From positions 100,810 to 164,809 of the forward strand of contig NW_019091397.1 in assembly GCF_001949145.1 (NCBI RefSeq): DNA of 64,000 nucleotides, read 5' to 3'. The number at the start of each line of letters is the position of its first letter. Within the stretch, counting starts at the first letter, position 1. Positions 10,260-23,675 of the stretch are shown one piece after another. The position numbers and the translations under genes are program-made. This stretch comes from Acanthaster planci. Its lineage: Eukaryota > Echinodermata > Asteroidea > Valvatida > Acanthasteridae. A model generated the notes under the pieces. It saw only the letters and a program-made list of their open reading frames with translations, was not told where the DNA came from and ran no database searches.

Positions 10260-12025
10260 TATTGCGCTGCTCAGGAATTAGTTGTTGGCATGTGTGTGCC
10301 GTCATATTGCACATGCTTTTTGTGAATGGTCCGCCAGGTCGTCTCTGGGACACTAACATACATGTACCGATACAGTTTAAATCACTTTCTGAACAAGATG
10401 GCGACTTCAAGCTCGAAGACAAGAGTGTTTCCAATGTAAAAGCGGAATTTCTCTTTTTCTTCCCCCAAATGTGAGTAAACCTTACCATCGTTATTGGAAT
10501 CTCTGATTCTCACTTAATCCTAAGCTGGGTGCCTTAGACTGTTTAGGGACAATTTGGAGGTGAATTTGGAGGATTTTGATTCAGGGTACAAGCTATTTTG
10601 AGTGAAATGAATTATAATGGGATAGAAAGCAGGCCTTGCGTTAACTTTTTTAATGGCTAGCCCACTGGGCTAGTTACAAGCATGGGAATCTTTCCGGTTT
10701 AATCGGAATTCTGTTTTTTTTCTTTCAAATTCATGGTCTTCGAGTACAGTGTAAAAATGGAATAGAATTTGGGGGGTAAGTTTTAAGGGGGGTTAATGTT
10801 GGTTGACTACGCAGGGCTCAAAATTTCCCTAATTCCCAGTGAAATTTGTATGTTGAAACAATTTGATTCACACGTTGCTTTGGGAGGAAACAAGGTACGG
10901 ATTTAGTGGATTCCCATAAACCTAAATTCTCTTTACATAGCCAAAGGAGGGAACCAGTGACAAGTCCAGTTGCTTGCACTTTGCCTTAAACCCACTTCGA
11001 GATCACGTGAATGCCCAGTGCCACATGAAGATCCGACTCCCATAAAAATCAGACTCTTACCTGTTATTTGTTAATTCTTCTCACATGACTGGTCATTCTC
11101 CTAATTATAAATATGTATGCATGCACATTACTCCCAATGGGCCCTTTTTTCATGGAGAGGTAAACACATCCGTGATAGGAAGAGGGCTCAGCAGAAAGCA
11201 CTGGAACGCCTAACTGCAAAAAGAAGGAAGATGATTCAAATCAACATCCTCATATTTAAACGGCCATTTCAGGTTTTACGAGTCCAAGTACATGTAATAA
11301 AACAAATTAAGAGTTATTTAAAAGATAATTTTGCTTCAATAAATTAGAGGCAAAGGGGCCATGAATTGCCTGAGATTGCACCACAGAGCATTTACAATTA
11401 CAAAATTTTCCAGGAGCCCTTAAGCAGGCCCGGACCCCACGCCATAACATGCTTAAGGGCTTTGTGCTCCGCGCTTGCAGTAGTCTCCCCATGATAAATT
11501 TCGTCACAAATTATTTTCAGGTTTCTTCTTCATGCCCATTCACATGCCTGTTGTTAACTGGATATTTTACCAGCCCGTAGATAAAAAAAAATTATAAAAA
11601 CCCAAGATTTGTTTTCAGCTTACCAAGAAAGAATTTGACATTTCGGAAAATAAAAAGCTGATGGTATAATAAATACAGAGGCATTTATGTTAAAAGTCGC
11701 TTGAGTCATTGGTCACGGAGTTGGGATAAAAATCATCTCTTTGTTTCGTCTGTTTTCTCATTTGGGTTGCTTACATTGGGCAAAAATTGCCATCTTTTCC
11801 TTACTTTCTGACCTCCGCACGTGCGCGGTGAACAAGAGAAAACTTTTTCCAATCAGAAGAGGGTACTGTTTGCACGTGACTTTTTGTAGACTTCATATCA
11901 AATGCTTACAAGGACTCATGCAATGCCCAGTATAGTTAGCTGTGAAGGTCAGAAAAATTGATTATGCCAAAATAATACCTCTGGTTTCAGTTTCCCGACC
12001 AACCCTAATTTTTCGGCGCGACCCT
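10260..12025. other. gene-free stretch
   Basis: No gene recognised. A short + strand frame at 11117-11347 encodes a Lys/Arg-rich helix (RDRKRAQQKALERL) but has no other support. The rest is AT-rich with a few TACATGTA words. Confidence 0.4.
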
Positions 12026-12026
12026 A

Positions 12027-12567
12027 ACATTTTTATTGGCAAAAGTATGTAATACAAAACTGCTGCAAACTGCTTGCTGACTACAATAACTAACCTAAAA
12101 TACAAATCTCAAAATATGGAGGGCCTGACGTTTCGATCCCAGCAGAATCTTTCTCAAAGGCAAAATGACAAGTGGACAGGACAAACAAGCATCAACCAAC
12201 CATGGATGAATGCAACAGGACAAAAAGAAAGGTCAAGAGAGCTGCAGGCTGGATAAAGGGGCAAGGAATGAAGGGATTGCAAGAAAGGCATGGTTGAACA
12301 ACAAAGGAATGTAAGGTGGGAAGAGATTAAAGAAGAAGTACTGTACAATGGATGGAACTGGACCCCAAGTGGGAGGGGGTTATAATCTGCTGACAAAAGA
12401 GAGGGAAAGAAAAGAGTGTTAATTAGAAGTTTCCCTCTTTGATGTTCAGGCCATGGGGTTGTATGGTGCGGGGACATTTGATCCAAAGCTTCTCCCTGTT
12501 GAAGTGAACAGACTCTGCTAGGATCGAAACGTCAGGCCCTCCATATTTTGAGATTTTTATTGGCAAG
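12027..12567. mobile_element. foldback element with about 40-bp inverted repeats
   Basis: The sequence at about 12104-12153 (containing TATGGAGGGCCTGACGTTTC) recurs as its reverse complement at about 12512-12558, with only two or three mismatches. The inverted arms enclose about 360 bp with no recognised coding content. Outside the arms, the word TTTTTATTGGCAA occurs both at about 12030 and at about 12554, as a direct repeat flanking the whole unit. This arrangement suits a foldback or MITE-like insertion. A 110-codon minus-strand frame inside has no recognisable motif. Confidence 0.75.
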
Positions 12568-12569
12568 TT

Positions 12570-13935
12570 AGAAAAACAAATCTACAAAATCAAAAAAATT
12601 TAAAATTAATGCTGATTTTTTTTGTCTTCTCAAAACACCTTTCAACAACCCTTTCTCATGTTAAAATGCTTATTTTTATATGTTTTTCTACTTACATTTG
12701 CAATTTTTAAAAGGAAACTTCCGTCATTTTCACGAGTTTCACTTGTGCTTCGCTGTCGCAGTGGTGAAAACACGTGCACAGAGCTCAATGCATGAAAACA
12801 TAGCTGCGCTGGTTCCCACCACGCCGTGCCCATGCAAAAGAATACATTATGGAAATGTCTTTACATCCCGGTTGATTAAAACTACATTGGTGTCGTACAA
12901 GCATGCAACCATACAGCTGCAGGTTGAAAAAGCCTCATTGTTGCAAGAGAATTTCTACAAGATGGGATCGGGTCAACTCGGACCTACGTAAACCAACTGG
13001 GAACCTTGCCAACTTGAACCCAAAATCAACTCGGAGCTAACACCCAAAAAGTGACTCAAACCCATCTGCCCATTGAGACCTTTTGACATTATTGGATGCT
13101 AATAATTTATTATTTACAGCACTGGATTCTAAAAACTGAAAGCACTAAACCCCAGCAGAATGGGATTCAGAGCCTGCATAAGATCCCAAAATACTCTGGC
13201 TTTTCTAGACATTCAGTTGTGCAATTCAAGCGATTTCTACCCACTTCCACCAGTTCTTTTGAGCAGAAAATCATCAGTTTAAACACGATCATGCATCATA
13301 ACATGCATGTATACCTGTAGTGCCATATTGCCCTCTTACCACAAACTTCATAAAAAAATTCACAAAAATTCATCTCGTTCTGAACATTTCCTTTAGTAAT
13401 TCAGGAATTTACCCTCTACAAAGTCTCAGTGGAGAAAGAAAATTATTAGCAGTTTTAACAACTTCAAAATTTATATCTGATAATAATTAGGGATTTCCCG
13501 AGTCATTGTGAGATATGTTCAAGTGAACTTTGCACGGTGCACTGAACAGTCCGCTGATTTCTGTTAAATTGATTTTCAGACTAAATTTCATCATGCTAAT
13601 TTGATGCAAAGGCTTAAAAGGGTGTATTTTTCTATGATGCAGAAAAAAGTCAAAAAGATTGGAACATGTTTGTGTGTAAACTGAATGCCTTTTCTTAAAA
13701 ATCCGATGTTGTTTAAACAGGGCGTACATGTACATGTATTTTAAATATTGAATGCATTTCCCAAACTAAATAAAAATTTACAGATGTAACGTATTTGCCA
13801 GATTTGTATGAATTTTTCCAGACCTTAAATGTTTCAAATTCAAATGAAATTTTACAGACCTCACATGTTTTCGAGAAAGTGTTTGATATGTGAATGAAAT
13901 TTGCCTACATGTACTTCATCCAAACTTGCATTTCC
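12570..13935. other. gene-free stretch
   Basis: No gene recognised. Around 12965-13075 there are repeated CAACTCGG/AACTTGAACCC phrases, faintly similar in inverted orientation to 14378-14430, suggesting an old dispersed repeat. TACATGTACATGTA at 13727-13739. Confidence 0.4.
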
Positions 13936-13938
13936 TCC

Positions 13939-14042
13939 AAATTCAGAAAACACTCAAATTTAGAAAGCATCCGAATCTAGAAAACATCCGAACCTAAAAG
14001 CGTCAGATTCGAGAAGGCATCCTATTTTAGAGAGCATCTGAT
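13939..14042. repeat. short tandem repeat, 17-18 bp unit, about 6 copies
   Basis: Six degenerate units of the type AAATTTAGAAAGCATCCG follow one another (AAATTCAGAAAACACTC, AATCTAGAAAACATCCG, and so on). The copies differ at several positions, so the array is old. Confidence 0.65.
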
Positions 14043-14560
14043 CTTTTGACCCTGCTCGGCCAGATGAAACTCGAAGGTCCCAACCATTTCTGGCTGTTAG
14101 GCACGCACATACATTTATGTATCTCAAACTCTATCCTGCTTCCTGCCGCAATACAATAAGCCATTGCTGGCAGCACACCACTAACGTAAAAATCTAGGCC
14201 CACTGTTACAGCATTTGGCATGCGGATGTTGTTGAAGCTACCAGAAGTAGAGTGGCGGCTTTTTTACCATGCTGAAGTTCATGAGAGTTGTGCCAAGCAT
14301 TTATTTGATTTTGGTATATGCACATGCACATGTACATGTGTAGGACTCTCAAAGTGAAATCTTTCTCCAATTACATGTAGGTCCGAGTTGGTTATGGCTT
14401 CGAGTTGGTTTGCGTCCAAATTGGCTTGAAATCTCCATGACAGTACATTATCCGCCCTGAGCTGAAGTGCACCCTTTCCATTGAAAGAAAGATAGACTGG
14501 TATGAACTTTTCCAACCAGGCTCTTGCATGTGTTTGGCATGCACGCGAAGATCATTTAAA
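14043..14560. other. gene-free stretch
   Basis: No gene recognised. It contains TGCACATGCACATGTACATGTG near 14319-14341 (given here only as a cluster of the hexamer repeat) and the CAACTCGG-like phrases mentioned for 12.97 kb in inverted orientation. Confidence 0.35.
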
Positions 14561-14574
14561 TTTTAAGGGTTGTC

Positions 14575-14641
14575 TGATTTAAATCACTGATTTAAATCAA
14601 ATGATTCTTTTTTTGGAAAAAAAATTATTGATTTAAATCAA
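14575..14641. repeat. TGATTTAAATCA palindrome cluster
   Basis: The perfect palindrome TGATTTAAATCA, or its core GATTTAAATC, appears three times: about 14576, 14589 and 14630. Two copies sit head to tail and the third is separated by a T/A-rich loop, so the region can fold into a hairpin. Confidence 0.65.
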
Positions 14642-14649
14642 CATGCATG

Positions 14650-15140
14650 TATTTACTTTTTTGGGTAAAAAGGCAAAAATGTTTCAAGTTTTATTATTTT
14701 TTTTTTTAACTGATGGAAATGTTTGCAGGTTTGGCACATCTTAAACAGCAAATCCCCCCTCTATTTACCAGTAGTATTAACCCTTTAGTCCTTGTTTCAC
14801 CCAAAACAGCCCGGCCTATTTCTCACTGTTGCAGCCGAAACCGGTCCCCTTTCAGTTGCACGATATTTTTTTAACACATGCAAATAGCGACCTCTATAGT
14901 GATATTGGAATGAAGCTTGGGACTTCCCCTTTCAGATCCAAGAAAGAGGACTGTTGCTATGGAAAAAATAAACATACAAAAATACATGTAGATGTAATGA
15001 CCTTTAAGAGGTCAGACACCCAGTACTTCTTTAAAATTTTCGTGCGTCTGACGTGTGAGCATAGACGTACATGTACAATAGTGTGTTTATGTGTGTGTAC
15101 ATTTATATACATGCTGTCTGCATCATGGTGACTTGCAGTG
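14650..15140. other. gene-free stretch
   Basis: AT-rich, with a T10 run near 14698. No coding sequence recognised. Confidence 0.35.
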
Positions 15141-15155
15141 GTTGTTGGAGCTCCA

Positions 15156-15270
15156 CAGCAAGACTAACTTTGCAAGAAGTTCTGCAAGAAAATGGTGACA
15201 GCGATTCTGAAATTGAAGCCTGAGATGATTTTGAATGTGACATTGACGTTGCACTGGTACCATAGTTGCA
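15156..15270 (+). pseudogene. possible piggyBac transposase N-terminal fragment
   Basis: The + strand reads LTLQEVLQENGDSDSEIEA, a stop, then DDFECDIDVA. A short helical start followed by an Asp/Ser/Glu-rich tract is typical of the N terminus of piggyBac-type transposases, and a clear piggyBac relic begins 1.5 kb downstream on the same strand. The link is inferred from composition only. Confidence 0.3.
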
Positions 15271-15279
15271 GCAATATTT

Positions 15280-16735
15280 AGAGGTATTCTTACAAACTAA
15301 ATGTCTCAAAGTAAATCCAAGATGACAGTGAAAAACATCATGTTTACAATGGTGCTTTTGACATGTTTGATCATCACTAACAACTCTAACACAGGTGATC
15401 GGGACTTCTGATCCCTTGATTGTTCAGTTGTTGTAAACTTGAATAAATTCTCTATTGTTTGGAGGTGTGGTTGTGTTTTATGTAGTGTTGATTTCATTAT
15501 GTTTTCATGAGATTTTTTTTCTAACAGGCAGTTTTGATTTGGGATGCAAAATGGAATTGGAAAAATTCACCTGCAACAGAATGCTGTCTCCCCAAAAGAA
15601 TGCATTTTTTTTTTTTTAGGATACTTGAAACACTTTCAATTCCTTTCACTTCATCTCAAATTAACAACATTGGCCTCTCTTCAGCTATCGCTGGAATATG
15701 CTGCTGTGCTGGCGTTATCAATTTTACCAGCCCTGCACTTCTCAAAATAACTGTGTTCTTCAATTATTGCAGATTTACCCCAACCTACATGTACATGTAT
15801 GGTACATGCACTTAGAGTTTCAGTTGAAGAGAGATTACTTGTCATGTAGATGTACATGACTTGTGTAACTGAAATTTTTATGTGTATTTTGGAGAAACGA
15901 GAACATGCTGCGTGGAAAAAATTACACGTCTTCGATACCGGAACATATTAAAACTGTTTGTAACCATCCTGAATCATGGTGTCTTCTTGCAAGAGTTCCT
16001 GCAGCAACCATGGCAATGTGAACCGAATATTGACACTGATACTGGACAAGTTTTGACAGGTACAGAGTTGTTTTATTACATTTCGTCTTTGAAAATGTGA
16101 AAGGGTTCCATACAAATGATACATGTAGGTAACAAGAAAATGTAAACATGGTAAAGCATGATACCGTACATGTAGTACTATCATCTCTGCATGCTTTATG
16201 AGGTTTCAATTACTTTCAATTCTCAGGGATTAGTGTTTCTTTTATAGGCATACATGTACATGTATACTAACTCAAAAACACAGTTTTCAAAATTTGTTTC
16301 TAATAACAGGAGTTTGCTTTGGTTTTCTATTTCTTTTTGTTTGGGTGTTTTATTTTCTGATATTCTCAGAAGTTCTTTATTTGTGAATACTTATAAATCC
16401 AAGCGAGCAGAACAATGTGAAAGTTCTTGGATTTGAAAAGGAATTAGCATGTTTGTTATGTGCAGGCCTGCTTAGACACAGTTTTTCTTGAAACCACTGA
16501 TGGCATTGTTGGCAGATTGGGCAAGATTTTATTTTTCTTAATGTTTTACAAGTTCAGTATAGTTTGGAAAAGGGCCTATGACCAGTCGTGGCTGTTGTAA
16601 AATGAGAGTACACATTCCTTGAATTTATTGCTATACCGTTTTCTTATCTGTCTGTTGTACATTGTAACACTCATACATGTAATTTGCAGTCTTAGAAAAA
16701 AATAGCATTTTTATTTTCCATGTATACATGTACAT
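15280..16735. other. gene-free stretch, possibly interior of the piggyBac relic
   Basis: No coding segment recognised. TACATGTACATGTA occurs at about 15786, 16253 and 16725. AT-rich tracts and short overlapping frames only. Confidence 0.35.
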
Positions 16736-16739
16736 GTAG

Positions 16740-17545
16740 ATGAGTAGCAGTGAAGATAAAGAAGGTGATGCTGAAGATCAAGGCCATGGTGATGGAAGTC
16801 CTTGTGACAGAGGTCATGATAGCAGAAGTCAAACAGACACAGACAGAGTTGGAAGAGGTCCACGTGGCAGAAGCTGTAGCAACAGAGCAGAGGTGGGAGA
16901 GCTCCAAATGAAAGAGGCCGTGATTGCAGAGGCCGTGTACAAAGAGTTTCAGGTACTAGAGGCCGTGGTGGAGGTCCCAGTGAATCTGTAGCTCCTCCAC
17001 CTGGATGGACAGATACACTGTCCCCTCCAGTGATGCATGCTTTGGAAGAAGAGACAGGTCTAAAGTGCAACTTATCCTTCAGTGATCCCGAGCTTGAATT
17101 TCTAAAGTGCCTTGTAGGTGAGGATTTTTTTGTCACATTTGTACACAACATTAATGTCAATGCCGCATGCAGAAGTCCTCAACAGATGCTACTGAGATGA
17201 GAGCCTTTGTTGGCATGAGCGTCCTCATGGGGATGAAGCAGTCACCTGTATACAGTGACTACGGGAGCAGTGATCCAGCACTGATGCCTAATAACAGATA
17301 TGAGAAGCTTTCTCAGCACCTGTACTAATGGAGAATTATATTCTCAGGTGTCACCACTTGTATGCTGATAACTTCTCATCTATTCCCCTTGTTGGGGATC
17401 TTTTCAAAGATGATACATACTACTGTGGTAAGTTATAGGGCTGGTGTGCCAGAAGAGACAAGCCAAACATTAAATTAATATTGGGTCAGAGAGATGGACG
17501 CCCTCAGAAAACTATTTATGTGCTCAATGATAACAGAAGTTTACT
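16740..17545 (+). pseudogene. piggyBac-type (PGBD) transposase relic
   Basis: Fragments of a piggyBac-family DDD transposase in several frames. It begins with an acidic Ser/Glu/Asp region, then an Arg-Gly-rich linker (RGRDCRGRVQRVSGTRGRGG), then PPPGWTDTLSPPV and GLKCNLSFSDPELEFLKCL, then after a frameshift TDATEMRAFVGMSVLMGMK and SDYGSSDPALMPNNRYEKLSQHL, then in another frame YADNFSSIPLVGDLFKD with TYYCG. EMRAF and the D-Y-W-S-like segment match the family's transposase start, and the DNF segment matches the block with its third catalytic Asp. The middle of the catalytic domain is missing. Too broken to be functional. Confidence 0.8.
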
Positions 17546-17559
17546 TACTTTACTCACCA

Positions 17560-20500
17560 TAAATGTACATGTATGTTTTTGAACCCTGAAAATTCTGTGC
17601 AGTTCGTTGATGTGATTGCGATTGATACAATGGGCCTGCTAAGGTGCCGCATTGGGCTGCATCGCACACAGCTGCGTTGCGCACACAAAGCACACGCTGT
17701 GCGGTACGTGAAGTGCACTCTCTACCTCATGAGATGTGCGGTTGTAACAGGTACAAGGGTAAAATGCATATCAGGTTTAAAACCAAATGACAAAACTAGA
17801 GTTCACAGGACTTTGTTAACAAGGAAGTCATACATGTACATATACCCAACAGGTTAACAAACATGAAAAAGTGCCATCAACCACATGTACTTATTTTGCA
17901 TCCTGTACTTTACCTTACTCTAATGTTTTGTTTTTGATCCAGCTTGTTTGTGATTAATATAGTAATGCATGTATCTCAGGCTGAACTTCAACATTTTGTT
18001 ACTGGTTTTAGTTTCACTGCAAAATGATCGACATTCCTAATCTTAATAAAATATACTACTTGTTAGAATGGACACTGATGCTCTAAAATGTTAAATCAGA
18101 ACTACACTCTTTATATGAAATGAAATTAAATCATGCTTATAAATCCATTAGATGTGAAGTCAAAATAGAAATGCTTTTGAAAGCGTTCAACGCTTTGTAA
18201 ATGCGAAGCCCCACCGACAGCCAACATTGAACCGACGAATACTTCAGCGAGGCTGGCCAAACCGTTTGCGGTCGAGTGCACCGCGCACTCTGTAGCTTGC
18301 AAGTTCCAGTAAACAATGGATACCTTATCACATTACTGCATCAAGGACTTCTGCGGTCTGGTGTATAAGTCATGACAATAGCTCTTTACTTAGCAGCTCT
18401 GCAGTGGGCATACTGTTTTAACTTCCTATGGAGTAGTTTTGTCACAAATAAAGTGTGAAATATCTGTGCTGTCAGTTTACAGGCCAGTCTTTTCAGGTCT
18501 TTATACTTGTAATCTTGGTATTTTGTCTCGGTATCATGAATTAAATACACGCTTAATTGTATACCTGCAGAATCGATTATGCTCACTCAAAATAGCATTT
18601 ACCTGAATTGTACATGACGTCGTGTTCTGTTCGTTCTACGTGTACAGTGTAGCTATAGATATAACCTCTTTTTTGGCCATGTGTGGAAACTGGGACTCAG
18701 CATTACGCATTCGCAGGTGTTCAATAAAAAGTGTTTATTGAAACCAGTGATTGAAACGTCATTTGATTTAAATTGCAATTTAAATACAGTGATACCCCTG
18801 GAGGGTAAAATCTTTGAAAATAAACATCCAGTTGTGATCAGAATTATAAATCATGTACATGTACTTGGCCCAAATTGTTATTGCTGGATTTATATCAGCA
18901 AACTCAGTGAAAACTGGAAAAAACTTACATGAACATTTGAGTCACCATACAGCGCTAAGAACATCTTACGCAGAAAATCCTCACTTTATTCCTGTATGCA
19001 ATGTGAAGTTTTCCTGATTACAGTCTTAAATTTAAGGGTTGTGCTACATGTACAGTACATGTATGTTTTGATATACAGTACATGTACTGTAGTTCTGACC
19101 ACAACTGGGTTGTTGTTTATCAAGATTTTTGTGTTCCAAGCGTTTTAGTGGTGGTATTTTTACTGTACTGCGAGATAAAGCAGTCAGTATTTGTTTATAA
19201 CACCTCCCCACAGATTCTACAAAACTTAAACTAAAATCAATAATGAAACACCAAACTGGGATTTACATTCATTGATTCAATTTAAGAATTCCTAAGCGGA
19301 ACAACCACGTTTGAATACATTCATTAACCGATGCTGTTCACTATGAGCCGAAATACACAAGATGCCTAGGCTTTAGTTGCTATGGATATCCGCCTCGACT
19401 AGAAGTATCCCCTCAACAGTTGAACAGAGCCAGGTGGTCCACAGTACTCAATCGATTGCCATCTTGTTTGGTGCATGCATGCTTGACTGACGCAATGCAC
19501 TGTGATATTAGCACGCATACCCGCCTTGCCTTCATGCTTACAGTACGTGTACTAAGTTTGAACTCTTCAAAAATGTTAGTGTCCGTGCGTGCATTCTCAG
19601 GCTCTAGGCTTTCTAGCCAAGGTCTTTCATTTAGCTTTGTAGAAGGTGAGAGAATGGCTGACTCATCGTCATGTTCATGGCAAACGATGCAAAAATGCAC
19701 CATTCATGGGTGTTCTCACAAAACCTGTTTCCCTTTGAAACTATGGGTTACCGTGTCCGGAAGGTTGGGTCATCGCAGGTTAGTAGCAGCCTAGGCTTTG
19801 TTTAGTATTATTATTTAAGCGGTAAGAGTTCCATAGGCCTAGCCTACCCCCAGAACTGTGCGGTCCGAAGTCCGTCCTAACGTCGGACCCAAAGTTTTGG
19901 AGGTGCAGTTGGCCTAGGTAGGGAGTCCAACGAAATGGCACCTCTACAGTTTATATCTGGAAGCGTGTAAAAGTGTTTGTTTTTAATCAATGATTTCTGC
20001 CCTTTTTGTGCATCAAATTCTATATTTTAAAAAGCAGTTGTGTTGTAAAAGAACCAAAATTTTGTCAGTACCATTTATTATGTCTTTGTGTCGAGTTTTG
20101 GGTGTAAAGTGTGATGAAAATAATGTAAGATCAGAGCCATTTACACTGCGTCAGAAACTGTGCGGCCATCTTTGTTGTCATGTGACATAGTCTCTTCTAA
20201 ACTTAATATCTCGTGAAACTCAACCGGGTTTGGAATGATGATGTCATCATTTTGTAGAGCTTAAAATACTCTTTCATTTGATGTATGACTTGAGGCATTT
20301 GACTGAAGCACTGTAAAGCCTTGTTTTGATTTGTGAAGACGGGTCAGCAGTGACGTTAGGACATACGTGTAAGTTTCAGTAGGGACAGTTTCTGAATTCT
20401 GATGGATGCCACTACTTATGATTGTACGATTTTTGCGTGATCGGTCGATCAACCTTTAATTGTCAAGTTGTTGACATTTTCAATCCAACTAAAAAACTCA

Positions 20501-23500
20501 GTTGACATTAGGCATTTGGTCATTTCTCACATGCTTTCTAAAATTATCCCTTAATTTGGTTTTTATTCTATGAAATACATGTACAGGCATGACAGCTCCC
20601 CATGGAAACTAGGTAAATCCAACAGAATGTGTGCTTGCAATTTTGAGGATGAGAAGAAGCGTAACGAACCCACCCTGAACACAGGAAGTTACTACAGTAA
20701 GGAAATAAGCAAATATAAGACATGTTACATGTATGTTTAATGACTGGCACCAAGGCTAGTACCTAGACATCTTTCTACAAAGAACCCTGCATTGGACACA
20801 CAGAGACAAAAGACCAGTGCGTGGAACCAGATACCGTGCCGGGAAAAATCAAGTGCACATGTGGATTTCATAGGTGGGATGGCACATATAAAGACAACAT
20901 CCATGACCTGACAGGGGTGCAGCTGAGTGTGTTTCTCCTCCTCTTACTGCTTCCAACAAAAACAAGGGGTATGAGTCTAGAGAATTGCCTGCTGTGGTTT
21001 CTTATGCAATGAGATTTTTAATCAGCATTGTCAAACATTATTTTCAGTGGAGATTTGTTTCTGTTTAAAATTCTCAGTTATTACATCAAAAATGCACCTT
21101 TAATTTCTGCATTATCCATATGTATTTTTCAGTTCAGAAAGTTGTGTAAAAGAAGAAAGTAAGAGAAGCATTACAATTCTAATAAATGAATGCATTATCG
21201 CTTACATATGTGTATTTTCTGCAGATTTAACAAAGACCTTGAAAAGTACTTGACATTGATACTGTCTCTTAAGGAGAACCCCCTGTCAACAATTCAGGGA
21301 GAAAAAAATTCCAAGTAGAAATTCTGTACCTTAGAAATTGATGTCTGGATGAAAGTAGGATTGAATGGCACATTTACAGTGACCAATTGTTTGGGAGACC
21401 ACACAAACAGAATGCATACTTCAACTCCTGTGACATACATGTATATTGTTACTTGAGTTTGTGTATACATGTAGTAAGCATGTGAATTTTTAAAGCCAAT
21501 TTGCCCATGTTCGTTACAGTTGAGATATGGAACATTTGGAAATGTACAGAGCAAAAAGTAACACAATAAAAGTTGTGTTAATCTGTCAACAGTTTTGATT
21601 GATAGGTTATATTTAATAATTAATTCCTGGGATTTTTTACCTTGCCTTTTCTCAAAATAAAATTAAACCCAGTCTGAAAGCATGCACGTCTGCTTCTTTC
21701 AGCCTCTGATAAGACTTGCCGACAACACAACCTCATAAGGACAGTTTGAAATCCTGTGCTGTGGTATCACTCTGCCTTTTATTGTGCTTTCCCCTCTTGC
21801 ACAAATTCTGTGACATTGAAAACGTGTTTAAATTCGGATAGCGACTTTCCCTTCCGCAGTTCCTCTGCTTTGTTGTTTTCATATTTTATTTTACAAAATC
21901 CGCAATATATTTCTCATGCCATGATTATATACGTTCTGTCTCATTGATTCAATCGTCAAAAGTTTTTAGCTCCTCCCAAATTCAATATTCAAGAGTCTAG
22001 TTTCTGCCTCACTGTTACCAGAAGCTCTTGCGTGCAAAAAACCTTCAGGAACAGTCTCTTTGCATTACCTGGTATACCATGCAGTAAATCAGTGATGAAA
22101 CGCCTTCGTTAACCAGCGAAACGTAGTGAGTACCACAAGCAGAGTAACTGTATCTAGGAGAAGTGCGCTCTCTCTTGGTCAAGCTCGAGGCCCATAGTTC
22201 TTTGGTTGCTACGGGTATCTTTTTCAGAATGAGGCTGCATGGTATAGTCTTTTTGAAGCGGTGGTATAAAAATAGTAAAACTAGCAAGCGTCACATGACA
22301 CACTTTCGGCCAATCAAGAAACAGAATCTGCATGTGAGGTGTTATAAAGTAAAATATTTCCTGCTAGTTTCCATAAGTGCAAGTAATTACTAGTGCATTT
22401 TCAGGAGTACATGTACCGGTGAGTGGCGTGAGTCATAACTAGTACTTTTCACAAGTATGAACACAACTTAAGTTGTTTGTTAAAAATGGTGAAGAACAGA
22501 GATTTATGGAAAATGCTTGAAAATTTCAAAAGCAAAGGCAAAAGTGTTTGTGTAGACATTCTCTTAATACATGCTCAGATTTCTTGGTTCAGTTTATATT
22601 TGAAGTTTCAACAAACTTGTTTTTACTGCACAGTATAGGCAGACTGTCCAAGACTTTGATATCTTCATTTGTGTTTGGGTAAAGAATTCCATACATATAC
22701 GGACATCACTAGTTTCTCCCTAGTGTGGTACATGTATATCACCCGCTGGAAAGTGATAAAATGTTCTAAAGTTGCAACTTTAGCTGGGAAAATATTAAAG
22801 AGTTTACTTAGAATATACACGTTTACTTTAAAGGAATTTTTCTGTCCAGTCTCATGGGGTTTTGCACAGGGTGTCAAGTTACCGGTACATGCACATCTGG
22901 AAATGGAACTTTTTTCCCCTATTTTTTCAAGTACTGCTAATACATGTACATGTGTATGTAATCAGGCCAGCCAGCATTCCAAATCGCCAGGTGGCACATG
23001 AGGGAAACATGAAGTTTGCTGGCTGGCTCAAATTTTGTTTTGTTGTTTTGGAAGTTTTGACAATGGAAAAATGTTTGAAAAATGCTGAAATAGAGTATTG
23101 TCTCACTTTGTTTTGTATCGTGTACATGTACATCAAGAAACATAAAGCCATATGATATATGCATATGTATGCATGGGAGATGTACCCCATATGTATGCAT
23201 ACTCAGCTGGCCATACATGGGGAAAAATTAAATAGAAAGTCTCTTTTTTATACATCATAGATGGTCATTATAGCACACCTGTAACTTTGGTACAAAAATC
23301 AAAAAAGTTTGAACTCAAGTGCTGGAGCAGGTTGAGAACAGTTTTGCTGTTCAAAAATGTACATACAGGTGTAAGTGTATTAACTACGTGTAGGCCTTTG
23401 ATTAGCCCAACCTCCAAAGTTGGCTTCTAAAATAATCCATTCATACATGTACATGTTCTGGTATGTGTACTTGTTTCTTCTGAGGAGTGTCCCTCATTTT

Positions 23501-23675
23501 TACTGATCTCTGCAGAGATTTAACAAATTCAGTGCAAAAGCCACATAGCATGTACATGTGTGTGTGTTACCATGAAAAATTAATTTTCCAACCCTATTTT
23601 GATTCAGTATTTTGAATTTTGTTGATAAAAAAAGATCTGTTGAAACCTTTCTCTGCCTGTGTGCGTGTATGTACA
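17560..23675. other. long gene-free stretch upstream of TMED10 exon 2a
   Basis: No gene could be supported. A CpG-richer patch is at 18185-18300. A minus-strand frame at 19413-19703 (96 codons, starting VHFCIVCHEHDD) has a CxxC and reads like a protein start but matches nothing I can name. A palindromic GGCCTAG pair lies at 19834-19920. TACATGTA words are dense (19046-19092, 20576, 22928, 23118, 23445). TMED10 exon 1 would be expected in or upstream of this stretch; I searched by eye for the KCLxEEIHK motif and did not find it. Confidence 0.4.

Noticed and set aside
12154-12486. 110-codon minus-strand frame inside the foldback element
   Set aside because: No domain, Ser/Leu/Pro-rich, and bounded by the inverted arms; probably chance.
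16711-17160. 149-codon minus-strand frame
   Set aside because: It is the antisense of the piggyBac relic, whose + strand motifs are clear.
19413-19794. Two opposite frames of about 100 codons with Cys-rich ends
   Set aside because: The minus-strand frame reads a little like a protein start but has no identifiable family, splice borders or neighbours; mentioned only in the gene-free entry.
20821-21012. DNIHDLTGVQL as a possible TMED10 exon 1 fragment (EEIHKDVLVTG-like)
   Set aside because: Only a few residues agree, the key Cys and Glu pair are missing, and the phase and splice borders do not fit.
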